From NCBI GenBank assembly GCA_001874335.1, contig MPDE01000003.1, positions 62,001-126,000 on the forward strand: DNA of 64,000 nucleotides. The letters run 5' to 3'. The stretch's first letter is position 1; the number at the start of each line of letters is the position of its first letter. Origin of the DNA: Bacteroidetes bacterium MedPE-SWsnd-G2 (GTDB lineage: Bacteria; Bacteroidota; Bacteroidia; Flavobacteriales; Flavobacteriaceae). Shown piece by piece: positions 33,162-42,907 of this stretch. The position numbers and the translations under genes were made by a program. A model generated the notes under the pieces. The model was given only the letters and a program-made list of their open reading frames with translations. It did not search any database and was not told the origin of the DNA.

Positions 33162-34199
33162 TTACGGAGCCGGATTCGGAATCAGATTATGAATACCGTT
33201 AATTTCTTCTAATAACTCTGAAGATAAATCAACATTAATACTTTCAATGTTTTCCTTTAATTGCTCCATTGTAGTTGCTCCTATTATATTACTTGTTACA
33301 AATGGCTGTTGGTTTACAAAGGCCAAAGACATTTGTGCCAAACTAAGATTGTGATTGGTTGCCAAGTCCAAATATTTTTGGGTTGCCAGTGTTGATTCCT
33401 TACTACTGTAACGCGCAAACCTTGGAAAAAGTTTTAATCTTGAATTTTCTGAAGCTGTTCCTTTTATGTATTTACCAGAAAGCACACCAAAAGCCATTGG
33501 AGAATAGGCTAAGAGTCCCATGTTTTCTCTAATTGCTACTTCTGCCATATCACCTTCAAATACACGATTAAGCAGAGAATATGCGTTTTGATTACTAACT
33601 ATTGGGGGTAAATTATGCAGTCTTGATTCTTCAGCAAATCGCATTGCTCCCCAGGCTTTTTCATTAGAAAGACCAATTTCTCTAATTTTACCAGCCTTAA
33701 TAAGTTTACTTAAAGTTTGTAATACTTCATTTATGTTATCTGTCCAAGTGTCTTGTGGATTATGCTTATAATCCCTGACTCCAAAAGTATTAGTTTGTCG
33801 TTCTGGCCAATGTAGTTGATACAGGTCTATATAGTCGGTTTTAAGCCGTTTCAAACTATCATTTACAGCCGATTCAATGGCTTCTGCTGAGAAACCATTT
33901 GTTCTAATATGAGCGGTGTATTCACCTGGTCCAGCAATTTTACTTGCTAATATTATGTTTTCTCGTTGCCCAGATTTTTGAAACCAATTGCCAATAATGC
34001 GTTCGGTTTCAGCATAGGTTTCAGCTGTTGCAGGGACAGGGTAAAGCTCGGCAGTGTCAAAAAAGTTTACACCATTGTCAACAGCATAATCCATTTGTTC
34101 AAAGCCTTCTGCTTGGGTGTTCTGGTTTCCCCAAGTCATAGTGCCAAGACAAATTTTACTGACTTTAATTTCACTATTTCCTAAACTGCTATATTTCAT
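33162..34199 (-). CDS. Aldo/keto reductase (Tas-like)
   Basis: The 345-residue TIM-barrel oxidoreductase has the N-terminal MKYSSLGNSEIKVSKICLGTM, the catalytic Asp/Tyr segment FFDTAELYPVP, the Lys in ILASKIAGPG and the His in LYQLHWPER. The long loop after LHWPERQTNTFG resembles E. coli Tas. These NADPH enzymes reduce aldehydes and ketones; the substrate is unknown. I chose the ATG at 34199 because the ten codons upstream (IFKKKKT) are not family-like. It stands alone between two terminators. Confidence 0.9.
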   Translation of the reverse strand: MKYSSLGNSEIKVSKICLGTMTWGNQNTQAEGFEQMDYAVDNGVNFFDTAELYPVPATAETYAETERIIGNWFQKSGQRENIILASKIAGPGEYTAHIRTNGFSAEAIESAVNDSLKRLKTDYIDLYQLHWPERQTNTFGVRDYKHNPQDTWTDNINEVLQTLSKLIKAGKIREIGLSNEKAWGAMRFAEESRLHNLPPIVSNQNAYSLLNRVFEGDMAEVAIRENMGLLAYSPMAFGVLSGKYIKGTASENSRLKLFPRFARYSSKESTLATQKYLDLATNHNLSLAQMSLAFVNQQPFVTSNIIGATTMEQLKENIESINVDLSSELLEEINGIHNLIPNPAP

Positions 34200-34249
34200 T
34201 GTTTTCTTTTTTTTAAAGATACGACCCAAAATCAGGAAGCAAAAAAAAG

Positions 34250-34275
34250 ACCTCTTAAAAAAAAGGCCTTTTATT
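34250..34275 (-). terminator. Terminator after the OmpA-family gene
   Basis: On the minus strand AAAAGGCCT and AGGTCTTTT form a 9-bp stem with one G-T wobble and an AT-rich loop, followed by a T run, 20 bases after the OmpA stop. Confidence 0.7.
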
Positions 34276-34295
34276 ATTTAAATGTTCTAAATGAA

Positions 34296-35255
34296 TTAGA
34301 TATCATTAAGCAGTTGAGTGATTTCATCCAGTTTTGGGGTAAGGATGACTTCAATTCTTCTGTTTTTTGCTTTGTTTGTAGCTGTGTCATTTGGAGCAAC
34401 AGGTGCAAATTCACCACGTCCTGCGGCTGTTAAGTTTTCAGGGTTTATAGAAGAGTTACTTCTCAAAATTTGAACAATTGCAGTTGCTCGTTTTGTAGAT
34501 AAATCCCAGTTGCCTTTAATTTGCCCAGAGCCTGTGTAAGGCACGTTATCTGTATGACCCTCAATGAGTACAGCGATTTCTGGATTGTCGGCTAAAACAG
34601 TTCCTAATTGCTTTACAGCTTGTTTTCCTTCTGCACCAACAGACCAGCTTCCTGATTTGAATAACAGTTTATTTTCCATAGAAACATATACCTTTCCGTT
34701 ACGTTGCTCTACAGTTAAGCCCTTACCTTCAAAATTGGTTAAGGCTTTAGAAATAGCATTTTTTAAAGCAGTCATTTCAGCCTCCTTAGATGCAATCATG
34801 CCTTCCAATTCTGCAACACGTTGAGATCTGTTTTCTAATTCTTTTTTCAACTTTTCAAGACGTTCGTTTTCTGCCAATAACGCTTGTTCTTTAGCTTCCA
34901 ATTGAGCTAAAAGCTCTCTGTTCTTTTTTGAATTTGCAGCAATTGCAGACGAACTATTTTTTTCTAATGCATCATAAGAATTGGTAAGGTTGTCGTAATT
35001 CAATTTTAATGCTTCATGCTCATTTTTTAATTTGTCTCTTTGAGCAACTGCAGCATTATATTCACTTTGAAGCTTTTCAAAATCGTTTTGAAGTTGGTTT
35101 TTGGCGCTAAGAAGATCGTCGTTCTCTTCTCCCAGCGCTCTGTTTTCCTTTTTTAGATTGGCGTATTTATTTTCTAAATCTGTGTATATCTTTTTTGAAA
35201 CACAAGAGGTTGCTAAAACCAGGGTTAAGCTTAAAATAACAGCTTTTTTAATCAT
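34296..35255 (-). CDS. OmpA family lipoprotein with coiled coil
   Basis: The 319-residue lipoprotein has lipobox ATSC (Cys18), a long heptad-rich coiled coil (about 25-170, rich in Leu, Glu and Lys), and a C-terminal OmpA-like peptidoglycan-binding domain (about 200-305) with LIEGHTDNVPYTGSG, LSTKRATAIVQIL and NRRIEVIL. It probably tethers the outer membrane to peptidoglycan across the periplasm. It starts 22 bases after xth and likely shares its transcript. Confidence 0.93.
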   Translation of the reverse strand: MIKKAVILSLTLVLATSCVSKKIYTDLENKYANLKKENRALGEENDDLLSAKNQLQNDFEKLQSEYNAAVAQRDKLKNEHEALKLNYDNLTNSYDALEKNSSSAIAANSKKNRELLAQLEAKEQALLAENERLEKLKKELENRSQRVAELEGMIASKEAEMTALKNAISKALTNFEGKGLTVEQRNGKVYVSMENKLLFKSGSWSVGAEGKQAVKQLGTVLADNPEIAVLIEGHTDNVPYTGSGQIKGNWDLSTKRATAIVQILRSNSSINPENLTAAGRGEFAPVAPNDTATNKAKNRRIEVILTPKLDEITQLLNDI

Positions 35256-35277
35256 TTTTTGATTTGTTTATTATAGG

Positions 35278-36042
35278 TTAAGATTTGATTTCTAATAAAA
35301 TTGGGCAGTGGTCACTATGTTTGGCTTCAGATAGTATAACGCTTCTAACCAGATTTTCTTGTAAAGGTTTGCTTGCTAAAGCATAATCAAGACGCCATCC
35401 TTTATTGTTTGCTCTCGAGTTTGCGCGATAGCTCCACCAGGTATAATTATGTGGTTCTTTATTGAAAAATCTAAAGCTATCAATAAAACCACTATTCATA
35501 AAATTGCCTATCCATTCACGCTCTTCAGGTAAAAATCCAGATACTTTTTTATTTCTAACGGGATCATGAATATCAATAGCTTCATGACAAATATTATAAT
35601 CACCACAGATTACTAAATTGGGATATGTAAGTTTTAGGGTGTTGATGTAGTCTTGAAACTCATCCATGAAATTTAGTTTAAACGAGATACGGTCTGTATT
35701 TGTTCCAGAAGGTAAATACAAACTCATGATAGAAACGTTGTCGTAATCTACTCTTAAATTTCGGCCTTCAAAATCCATAGTTTCAATACCAGTACCATAC
35801 TCTACATGGTTGGGTTCGGTTTTACAAAGAATAGCAACTCCACTATAGCCTTTTTTTTGAGCACTAAACCAATACGAATACTTATATCCAGCTTCTTCAA
35901 AAACACTTAAATCTAATTGTTCTTTTAAAGCTTTAATTTCCTGAAGACAAATAACATCTGGGTCACTGCTTTTAAGCCATTCAATAAATCCTTTTTTAAG
36001 GGCAGCTCTAATGCCGTTGACATTATAGGAGATGATTTTCAT
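35278..36042 (-). CDS. xth: Exodeoxyribonuclease III
   Basis: A 254-residue AP endonuclease/3' exonuclease of the base excision repair pathway. Catalytic motifs of the EEP fold are present: YNVNGIRAALKKG (5-17), CLQEIKA (with the metal Glu), GDYNICHEAIDIHDP, and the C-terminal SDHCPILLEI with catalytic His. The OmpA-family gene follows on the same strand after 22 bases. The start faces the 1145-residue outer-membrane protein gene across a 110-base gap. Confidence 0.95.
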   Translation of the reverse strand: MKIISYNVNGIRAALKKGFIEWLKSSDPDVICLQEIKALKEQLDLSVFEEAGYKYSYWFSAQKKGYSGVAILCKTEPNHVEYGTGIETMDFEGRNLRVDYDNVSIMSLYLPSGTNTDRISFKLNFMDEFQDYINTLKLTYPNLVICGDYNICHEAIDIHDPVRNKKVSGFLPEEREWIGNFMNSGFIDSFRFFNKEPHNYTWWSYRANSRANNKGWRLDYALASKPLQENLVRSVILSEAKHSDHCPILLEIKS

Positions 36043-36071
36043 AGTTGGTTTTTAGATTTCAGCTAAAATAA

Positions 36072-36121
36072 ATAATACGTTACTTTTACACTAAAATTTT
36101 ATGCGTGTTTTAACGTATTAT
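36072..36121. repeat. Spaced inverted repeat in the xth / outer-membrane protein divergent gap
   Basis: ATAATACGTTA (36072-36082) is the exact reverse complement of TAACGTATTAT (36111-36121); the arms are 11 bp with a 28-base spacer. It lies between two divergent genes, where an operator pair acting on both promoters would sit. A hairpin with a large loop is also possible. Confidence 0.5.
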
Positions 36122-36152
36122 ATATAGTAAACCTTCATCGTATTGTGATCTC

Positions 36153-39100
36153 ATGAAATTTTACCTCAATTTGATTCTACTTTTATGCTTTAGCTCTGTT
36201 TTTGCTCAGGAGTCAGGGTCAAATTATAGAACCAAAAGGTACGCCGCACGGGATACTATTAAAATTGATTCGGTAAGTATCAACTCAAGTCGGTTTGTTG
36301 TAAAAACTAAGGCGAATAAACTCGTAGATTCTTCTCATTATTCCATAAACTTTTTGGATGCCACCTTGGTTTTTAAAAAATCAATTGGTACAGATAGCAT
36401 TATTGTGGATTATTTGAGATACCCTGATTTTTTGACACGCAGTTATTCTCAATTAAGTACTGATGTTATTGTGAATTCAAGTAGCGGAGGTAACACCTTA
36501 TATCAATTGTCACAGTCAAATAAAACTTCAAATTTTAAACCCTTTGATGGATTAAGTACTTCGGGAAGTATATCTCGAGGTGTGACTGTTGGCAGTAATC
36601 AAAACTCTGTTTTAAATAGTGAATTAGATCTACAAATTACGGGGCGATTAAGTGATAAGGTGTCTATTAGAGCCTCTATTCAGGATGCAAATATCCCGTT
36701 GCAAGAGAGTGGATATTCTCAACGTTTAGATGAATTTGATCAAGTTTTTATCGAGTTACTTAGTGATAATTGGAACATTAGGGCGGGAGACATTGACCTT
36801 ACCAATACCGACACCTATTTTGCGAAGTTCAATAAGCGTGTTCAAGGGCTTTGGGTAAATTTTGATTTGGGAACAGAAGAGCAACGCACAAATTTGTTTG
36901 CTTCTGGAGCTTTGGTTAGAGGGCAGTTTACTTCCAGTCAATTTACAGCTCAAGAAGGAAATCAAGGGCCTTATAAACTAAGAGGGCCTAATGAGGAGTT
37001 GTATGTTTTAATTGTCTCAGGTAGTGAAACCGTTTATGTTAACGGAATGCCATTAGAACGAGGGGAGAGCAAAGATTATATTATAGATTATAATGCAGGT
37101 GAGATTATTTTTAATTCTACCTTTCCTATTACATCAGAAATGAGAATTATTGTTGATTATCAGTATTCTGAACGAAATTATTCGCGATTTACGTTTTATG
37201 GTGGTGGTAAACATAAAACTGAAAAATTAGAAATTGGAGCCTATTTCTATTCAGAATCAGATTCAAAAAATCAACCGTTACAGCAAAATTTATCACCAGA
37301 ACAAACTCAGATATTAGCCGATGCAGGGGATGATAGAGCATTGATGGTTGCTCCATCGGCAGTAGAAGAAGGGTACTCAGAAAACAGAATATTATACACT
37401 AAAGAAATAGTTGATGACACCGAAATTTTTGTGTATTCAAATGATTCTGAAGCAGAACAGCTTTACAGCGTGAAATTTACTCTGGTCGGCGCCAATCAAG
37501 GTGACTATGTGTTACTTAATAGTAACGCTATTTCAAATATTTTTGAATATGTAGCGCCAATTAATGGAGTGCCTCAAGGAGCCTACGCACCAGTAACCCA
37601 ACTTGTAGCGCCAGTAAAATTACAGATGGCTGTTGTAAACGCAACATATACACCTACCGAAAAAACCAATGTGTTTTTAGAATTAGCAGCAAGTAAAAAT
37701 GATTTAAACTTGTTTTCAAATATTGATAATGAGAATAATGATGGCTATGCAGTCAAGCTAAATATTGAGCAAAATCTGGTGCAAAAAGACACTTTATGGC
37801 GGTTAGATGCTATGGCTAATGTTGATTACATAGATACTAATTTTAGAAATATAGAGCCCCTTTATGCTCCCGAATTTAATAGAGATTGGAATATTGATAA
37901 CCCTAATAGAAACCAGTTGATTACTGATTTTGGAGATCAGTTCTTATTTAATGGTGGACTTGTGTTTAACCATTCAAAATCGGGATTGGCATCTTATAAT
38001 TTTGAGTATTTGGATTATACCGAAAAGGTGAAAGGAAGTCGACATTTGTTTTTGGCTAATTTCAATATAAACGACTTTAATTTTTATTCAAACTCCAGCA
38101 TATTAAGTAATACTGGGTTTCTTACCACATCCCATTTTATGCGTTCTTTTAATAGAGTAGTTTATAATTTTCAGAAACAATGGGCCGGTGTGAAACTTAG
38201 CTTTGAGGATAACCAACAAAAGGAAGTTGAAACTAATCAATTGTCTGAGTTGAGTCAAAAATTTAGTAATTACGAAGTGTTTTATGGTATTGGTGATAGC
38301 ACCAAAGTATTTGGTGAAGTAGGGTACAAATTTAGAACTAACGATAGTATACGCAATGGCACACTGAAAGAGGTTAATAAATCAAACACCTTTTATGTAA
38401 ACACCAAACTTATTCAGAATTCGCAGACAAATTTGGGAGTCTATGCCAACTATAGGAAGTTAAACAACTTAGAAGACGGTGTTGAGGATGAGCAATCTTT
38501 CAATTCAAGGTTGAATTTTAGCCAACAATTATTTAGCCAAATGGTGTTTTTAAATACCACTTTTGAAACCAATTCTGGGACGCTTGCCCAACAGGATTTT
38601 ACTTATGTAGAGGTTGAGCCAGGTCAAGGTTCATACACTTGGATTGATTATAACGGTAATGGGATTCAGGAATTAGATGAATTTGAATTGGCGCAATTCC
38701 AAGATGAAGGAAACTATATTAGGGTGTTATTGCCAAACCAAGTGTTTGTTAAAACCCATCAAAATAGATTAAGTCAATTATTGACTTTAAACCCACAGCA
38801 ATGGAATAATTCTGAAAATAAATCGAAGCGTTTTTGGTCTCATTTTTATTCTCAAACCTCTTACCTGATTGATAGAAAAATTTTAAGAGAAGACAATACG
38901 TTTGATGTAAACCCTTTTGATGATAGTTCAGAAAATCAATTAGGATTAAACAAAAGCGTGCGTACCGTTTTGTTTTATAATAGAGGGAAACAACGTTTTA
39001 CAACGTCTTATACCTTTTTAAATAGCTCGAATAGGGCTTTGTTGACAACTGGTTTAATTGAAAATAATTCGAAATCACATCAGTTTAAGTTCTTGCATAA

Positions 39101-39590
39101 ATTTGGAAAAAGTTGGTTGGTAGATGCCGATACAAGTTGGGAAGAAAAGGAAAGCACAAGTGAGAATTTTGTTTCCAGAAATTTTGATTTAAATGAGTTT
39201 AGGCTTAGACCAAAACTATCTTATATATTAAATGAAAATGTAAGGTTTGATGCTTTTTACAGGTTTACATCCAAGGACAATACCATAAACGAAATGGAGC
39301 AATTAGAGCAGCATAATTTGGGAACCTCTTTCACTTATAACACTTCAAAAAAGATATCGTTAAACGGAGAAATAAACTATTTTAAAAACGATTTTGAAGG
39401 GAACCCTAACACACCAGTTGCTTATCAATTATTAGAAGGGTTGCAAGCAGGGAACAACTTTACTTGGTCTATTCTTGGGCAATGGAAACTAACTAAGTTT
39501 TTAGATTTAAATCTAAGTTATTTTGGTAGAAAAACAGAAACCAGTAGCACTATACATACAGGGACCATGCAGTTAAAGGCTTATTTTTAA
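36153..39590 (+). CDS. Large predicted outer-membrane protein of unknown function
   Basis: The 1145-residue protein has a Sec signal peptide (cleavage near VFAQE). The N-terminal region (about 25-320) contains SGSISRGVTVGSNQNSVLN, SELDLQITGRLSDKVSIRASI and the block ETVYVNGMPLERGESKDYII followed by DYNAGEIIFNSTFPIT, a motif I recall from Bacteroidota surface proteins, including the SprA type. From about residue 340 on, alternating aromatic/polar strands continue to the C-terminus (TGTMQLKAYF, terminal Phe), as in a large beta-barrel. A DYNGNGIQELDEFELA segment (about 830) resembles an EF-hand-like calcium loop. It stands alone. No specific function can be assigned. Confidence 0.8.
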   Translation: MKFYLNLILLLCFSSVFAQESGSNYRTKRYAARDTIKIDSVSINSSRFVVKTKANKLVDSSHYSINFLDATLVFKKSIGTDSIIVDYLRYPDFLTRSYSQLSTDVIVNSSSGGNTLYQLSQSNKTSNFKPFDGLSTSGSISRGVTVGSNQNSVLNSELDLQITGRLSDKVSIRASIQDANIPLQESGYSQRLDEFDQVFIELLSDNWNIRAGDIDLTNTDTYFAKFNKRVQGLWVNFDLGTEEQRTNLFASGALVRGQFTSSQFTAQEGNQGPYKLRGPNEELYVLIVSGSETVYVNGMPLERGESKDYIIDYNAGEIIFNSTFPITSEMRIIVDYQYSERNYSRFTFYGGGKHKTEKLEIGAYFYSESDSKNQPLQQNLSPEQTQILADAGDDRALMVAPSAVEEGYSENRILYTKEIVDDTEIFVYSNDSEAEQLYSVKFTLVGANQGDYVLLNSNAISNIFEYVAPINGVPQGAYAPVTQLVAPVKLQMAVVNATYTPTEKTNVFLELAASKNDLNLFSNIDNENNDGYAVKLNIEQNLVQKDTLWRLDAMANVDYIDTNFRNIEPLYAPEFNRDWNIDNPNRNQLITDFGDQFLFNGGLVFNHSKSGLASYNFEYLDYTEKVKGSRHLFLANFNINDFNFYSNSSILSNTGFLTTSHFMRSFNRVVYNFQKQWAGVKLSFEDNQQKEVETNQLSELSQKFSNYEVFYGIGDSTKVFGEVGYKFRTNDSIRNGTLKEVNKSNTFYVNTKLIQNSQTNLGVYANYRKLNNLEDGVEDEQSFNSRLNFSQQLFSQMVFLNTTFETNSGTLAQQDFTYVEVEPGQGSYTWIDYNGNGIQELDEFELAQFQDEGNYIRVLLPNQVFVKTHQNRLSQLLTLNPQQWNNSENKSKRFWSHFYSQTSYLIDRKILREDNTFDVNPFDDSSENQLGLNKSVRTVLFYNRGKQRFTTSYTFLNSSNRALLTTGLIENNSKSHQFKFLHKFGKSWLVDADTSWEEKESTSENFVSRNFDLNEFRLRPKLSYILNENVRFDAFYRFTSKDNTINEMEQLEQHNLGTSFTYNTSKKISLNGEINYFKNDFEGNPNTPVAYQLLEGLQAGNNFTWSILGQWKLTKFLDLNLSYFGRKTETSSTIHTGTMQLKAYF

Positions 39591-39595
39591 TCATA

Positions 39596-39625
39596 AAAAA
39601 AGCCCTAATTTCTTAGAGCTTTATT
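39596..39625. terminator. Bidirectional terminator between the outer-membrane protein gene and glyS
   Basis: AAAGCCCTAA (39598-39607) pairs with TTAGAGCTTT (39612-39621) with one mismatch and a TTTC loop, with an A run before and T-rich sequence after. Confidence 0.75.
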
Positions 39626-39644
39626 AATTCTATTTATCCACCAA

Positions 39645-41186
39645 TTACATTTTCTGAAGCCAGTTTTTAACATCAACTTCTTCTTTTATAATTTGTTTTA
39701 ATTCTGAAATTAGAACTCGGTTTTGTTCCATTGTATCACGATGTCTTATGGTTACCATATTGTCTTCTAAGGTGTCATGATCTACAGTAATACAAAATGG
39801 TGTTCCATTGGCATCTTGTCTTCTGTATCTTCTTCCAACAGCATCTTTTTCATCATAAGTAACATTGAAATCCCATTTAAGATCTTCAATTATTTTTCTT
39901 GCTACTTCTGGTAAACCATCTTTCTTAACCAATGGCAATATTGCTGCTTTAGTTGGCGCTAATACTGCAGGTAATTTTAAGACCGTTCTTGAAGTACCAT
40001 TTTCTAATTCTTCTTCTTGCAGAGCATTAGAGAAAACGGCTAAGAACATACGGTCTAATCCAATAGAAGTTTCTACCACATAAGGCACGTAGTTTTTGTT
40101 GTCTTCATGGTCAAAATATTGAAGTTTTTTACCGCTAAACTCTTCGTGTTGTTTTAAATCGAAATCTGTTCTTGAGTGAATCCCTTCTAATTCTTTAAAT
40201 CCAAAAGGGAATTTAAATTCTATATCTGAAGCAGCATCTGCGTAATGCGCTAATTTTTCATGGTCATGAAAACGGTAATTATCAGCCCCCATTCCTAAAG
40301 AGAGATGCCATTTTAATCGCGTCTCTTTCCAAGCGTCATACCATTCTTTTTGAGTTCCTGGTTTTACAAAAAATTGCATTTCCATTTGTTCAAACTCTCT
40401 CATTCTAAAAATAAATTGTCTCGCAACAATTTCATTTCTAAATGCTTTTCCTGTTTGAGCAATGCCAAATGGTATTTTCATACGTCCAGTTTTCTGAACA
40501 TTTAAAAAGTTTACAAATATACCTTGAGCAGTTTCTGGTCTCAGGTATAAATCCATAGCGCTTTCTGCCGAAGCCCCTAATTTAGTACCAAACATTAGGT
40601 TAAATTGCTTAACGTCTGTCCAGTTTTTAGAGCCGGTTAAAGGATCTGCAATGCCAAGTTCTTCAATCAATGCTTTTACATCGGCCAAGTCTTCCTTTTC
40701 TAAAGATTGCCCCATTCTTGATAAAATGCTATTTATCTTTTCTTGGTAACCTAAAACTCTGCCGTTTGTAGCTAAAAATTCTTCTTTATTAAAGGCGTCG
40801 CCAAAGCGTTTTGCAGCTTTTTTAACTTCTTTTTCAATTTTACCTTCAATTTTAAGGCAGTAATCTTCAATTAAAACATCTGCACGATATCTTTTTTTAG
40901 AATCTTTGTTGTCAATTAATGGGTCGTTAAACGCATCAACGTGGCCAGAAGCTTTCCAAGTTGTTGGATGCATAAATATAGAAGCGTCTATACCAACAAT
41001 GTTTTCATGCATTTGCACCATGGCTTTCCACCAATAGTCACGAATGTTCTTTTTTAATTCAGCTCCATTTTGTGCATAGTCATAAACTGCACTTAATCCG
41101 TCATATATTTCACTACTCTGAAACACATATCCATACTCCTTTGCATGGGAGATTACTTTCTTAAATTTATCGTCTTGATTTGCCAT
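39645..41186 (-). CDS. glyS: Glycyl-tRNA synthetase, single-chain type
   Basis: A 513-residue class II synthetase of the homodimeric (GlyQS/eukaryote-like) type rather than the alpha2beta2 type. Visible blocks are SSEIYDGLSAVYDYAQNGAEL near the N-terminus, LRPETAQGIFVNF (motif 2 region), FRNEIVARQFIFRMREFEQME and the C-terminal anticodon-binding domain (about 410-510). The gene order around it does not suggest a functional operon. A minus-strand terminator for the upstream gene lies just before its start. Confidence 0.96.
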   Translation of the reverse strand: MANQDDKFKKVISHAKEYGYVFQSSEIYDGLSAVYDYAQNGAELKKNIRDYWWKAMVQMHENIVGIDASIFMHPTTWKASGHVDAFNDPLIDNKDSKKRYRADVLIEDYCLKIEGKIEKEVKKAAKRFGDAFNKEEFLATNGRVLGYQEKINSILSRMGQSLEKEDLADVKALIEELGIADPLTGSKNWTDVKQFNLMFGTKLGASAESAMDLYLRPETAQGIFVNFLNVQKTGRMKIPFGIAQTGKAFRNEIVARQFIFRMREFEQMEMQFFVKPGTQKEWYDAWKETRLKWHLSLGMGADNYRFHDHEKLAHYADAASDIEFKFPFGFKELEGIHSRTDFDLKQHEEFSGKKLQYFDHEDNKNYVPYVVETSIGLDRMFLAVFSNALQEEELENGTSRTVLKLPAVLAPTKAAILPLVKKDGLPEVARKIIEDLKWDFNVTYDEKDAVGRRYRRQDANGTPFCITVDHDTLEDNMVTIRHRDTMEQNRVLISELKQIIKEEVDVKNWLQKM

Positions 41187-41198
41187 GGTGCAAAAATA

Positions 41199-41230
41199 AA
41201 AAACCGCTCCAATTAATAGAACGGTTTTAA
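41199..41230 (-). terminator. Terminator between the coiled-coil protein gene and glyS
   Basis: On the minus strand AAACCG...CGGTTT arms (41201-41206 and 41222-41227) with further partial pairing form a hairpin followed by TTTTT, just after the stop of the upstream gene. Confidence 0.65.
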
Positions 41231-41247
41231 TAAATATATAATACGGT

Positions 41248-42132
41248 TTAGTCTAATATAATTGTTGTGCCTCCTAATCTTCGATTATTTTCAAAGATTG
41301 AAACAAAATACGACCCTTTTGATAAAGGTTCGTCATCATTTTCTATTGTAACAAACTCACAGATGTCCTTATTTTGTTTGTTGTAAAACGTATTTATTTT
41401 TTTGGAATAAATTAATGAAGCATTTTCAAATGCCACAGCTCCCTTATCTGCAATAATATTGTTTTTAGGATTTAATATTTGCAAATAAAGCGTGCGTTCA
41501 CCCGGTTCTGCTAAAATATTTTCTGCTATCGTAAAACAAACTTCAATAGCTTTTGTTTTTGAAGCTTTTGTAGTTGTGCTCTGCTTGTCAGAAATTTTAG
41601 TTTTAGCCATAGCGCTAAACGAGTTAGCTGTAATTAAAGCAGCTTCAGAAATGGTTTTTTCTAATGTTCTGTTTTTAGCCAGAAGGGCAGCTATCATTTC
41701 ACGTTCCTTATTTAAAGAAGCGGTAGCTAACAGTTTTTCAGTACTCAGTTTTTGAGTTAATGCTTTTAACGAATCTATTTTAGAAAACAAATGTGTTTCC
41801 TTTGATTGTAAAATTATAAGTTGATTTTTAAACTTAGAGATCACCTCTATATCTCCATTGACTAATCTCAATGAATCTAAGGCATTGGTTGTTTCTAACT
41901 TTGCTGCTTTTAATTGCTCTGTCATGTGACCCTTTTCAGAAGCAATAGCATCATATCTCTTTATCATTTGCGAAAGCTCAGATTCTACAATCTTTTTTTC
42001 GTTTTCAAGGTATTGTTGTTCTGAATTAATGGATTGATAATTAGAAAAACTGAATACCCCTAAAACGGCAAACGCAACTATTAATGAACTTATAATTAAT
42101 CTATAGTTAAATAATTGAGGGTTAACTATCAT
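41248..42132 (-). CDS. Membrane-anchored coiled-coil protein of unknown function
   Basis: A 294-residue protein with one N-terminal membrane helix (about 11-30, LIISSLIVAFAVLGVFSF), a long coiled coil (about 35-175) and a C-terminal beta-rich domain (about 195-294, ending in GSYFVSIFENNRRLGGTTIIL). Similar proteins occur widely in Bacteroidota, sometimes misnamed as chromosome-partitioning proteins; there is no ParA-type ATPase here. It is probably a periplasm-facing or cytoplasm-facing structural protein. It is divergent from comF. Confidence 0.75.
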   Translation of the reverse strand: MIVNPQLFNYRLIISSLIVAFAVLGVFSFSNYQSINSEQQYLENEKKIVESELSQMIKRYDAIASEKGHMTEQLKAAKLETTNALDSLRLVNGDIEVISKFKNQLIILQSKETHLFSKIDSLKALTQKLSTEKLLATASLNKEREMIAALLAKNRTLEKTISEAALITANSFSAMAKTKISDKQSTTTKASKTKAIEVCFTIAENILAEPGERTLYLQILNPKNNIIADKGAVAFENASLIYSKKINTFYNKQNKDICEFVTIENDDEPLSKGSYFVSIFENNRRLGGTTIILD

Positions 42133-42208
42133 TAATTAATTATTTAGGATTTTAATGCTGCCAAAGTAAAGATTCTGACAACTTTAGATTATTTTTATCG
42201 ATGAAGTG

Positions 42209-42886
42209 ATGAAAAATTTGTTGAACTTATTTTTTCCTGACATTTGCATTACATGCAAATCGGTATTGACTGATTTTGAGTCATTTGTTTGTTTGGATTG
42301 CAGACATCAACTTCCAGTTTTTGATACTCCGAAATTGGCAGATGAGGCTATTAAAAAAATATTAAAAGGACGAGTTTCTATTGAAACCGGTTACACCTTA
42401 TTGCGCTTTAGTAAAAAAGGAAAAGTCCAAGAGTTAATCCATCAATTAAAATATAAAGGAAATGAAGCTGTAGGGGAGTTTCTTGGTGATTGGATGGGTT
42501 CAGAATTAAAGCCTTACAGGAATTTAGAGGAGATTGATGTTGTAATTCCGGTGCCTATTCACAAGAAAAAATTAAAGGAGCGTGGCTATAATCAAGTTGA
42601 GAAATTTGGAAAATCCATAGCTAAAGAGTTAAAGGTGCCCTACATCGATACAGTTTTAGTAAAACGATCTAACACCAAAACTCAGGTTTTTAAAACGAGG
42701 TTGTCAAGATGGATGGATAAAAAAGGTGTTTTTGAGCTTGAAAATCCTTCAGTTTTACAAGATAAACACATCCTAATAGTAGATGATATTATTACCACTG
42801 GTTCTACCATGGAGGTTTGCGTATCTCAATTGCAAAAAATAAAAGGTGTGAAAGTAAGTATTGCGGCAATGGCCGTTACCGAATAG
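42209..42886 (+). CDS. ComF family protein (phosphoribosyltransferase fold)
   Basis: The 225-residue protein has an N-terminal zinc-ribbon-like cysteine set (CITC ... CLDC, residues about 14-33) and a C-terminal phosphoribosyltransferase domain with the PRPP motif ILIVDDIITTGST (about 190-202). ComF proteins function in natural DNA uptake, where known. I chose the ATG at 42209 over a GTG one codon upstream. Confidence 0.92.
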   Translation: MKNLLNLFFPDICITCKSVLTDFESFVCLDCRHQLPVFDTPKLADEAIKKILKGRVSIETGYTLLRFSKKGKVQELIHQLKYKGNEAVGEFLGDWMGSELKPYRNLEEIDVVIPVPIHKKKLKERGYNQVEKFGKSIAKELKVPYIDTVLVKRSNTKTQVFKTRLSRWMDKKGVFELENPSVLQDKHILIVDDIITTGSTMEVCVSQLQKIKGVKVSIAAMAVTE

Positions 42887-42907
42887 AAAAAAGCTTATAT
42901 CATTCTA

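Noticed and set aside
34250-34275. Bidirectional use of the OmpA terminator by another plus-strand gene
   Set aside because: No plus-strand gene ends before it; both flanking genes are on the minus strand.
41248-42132. Chromosome-partitioning ParA protein
   Set aside because: No Walker motifs; the protein is one membrane helix, a coiled coil and a beta-rich domain.
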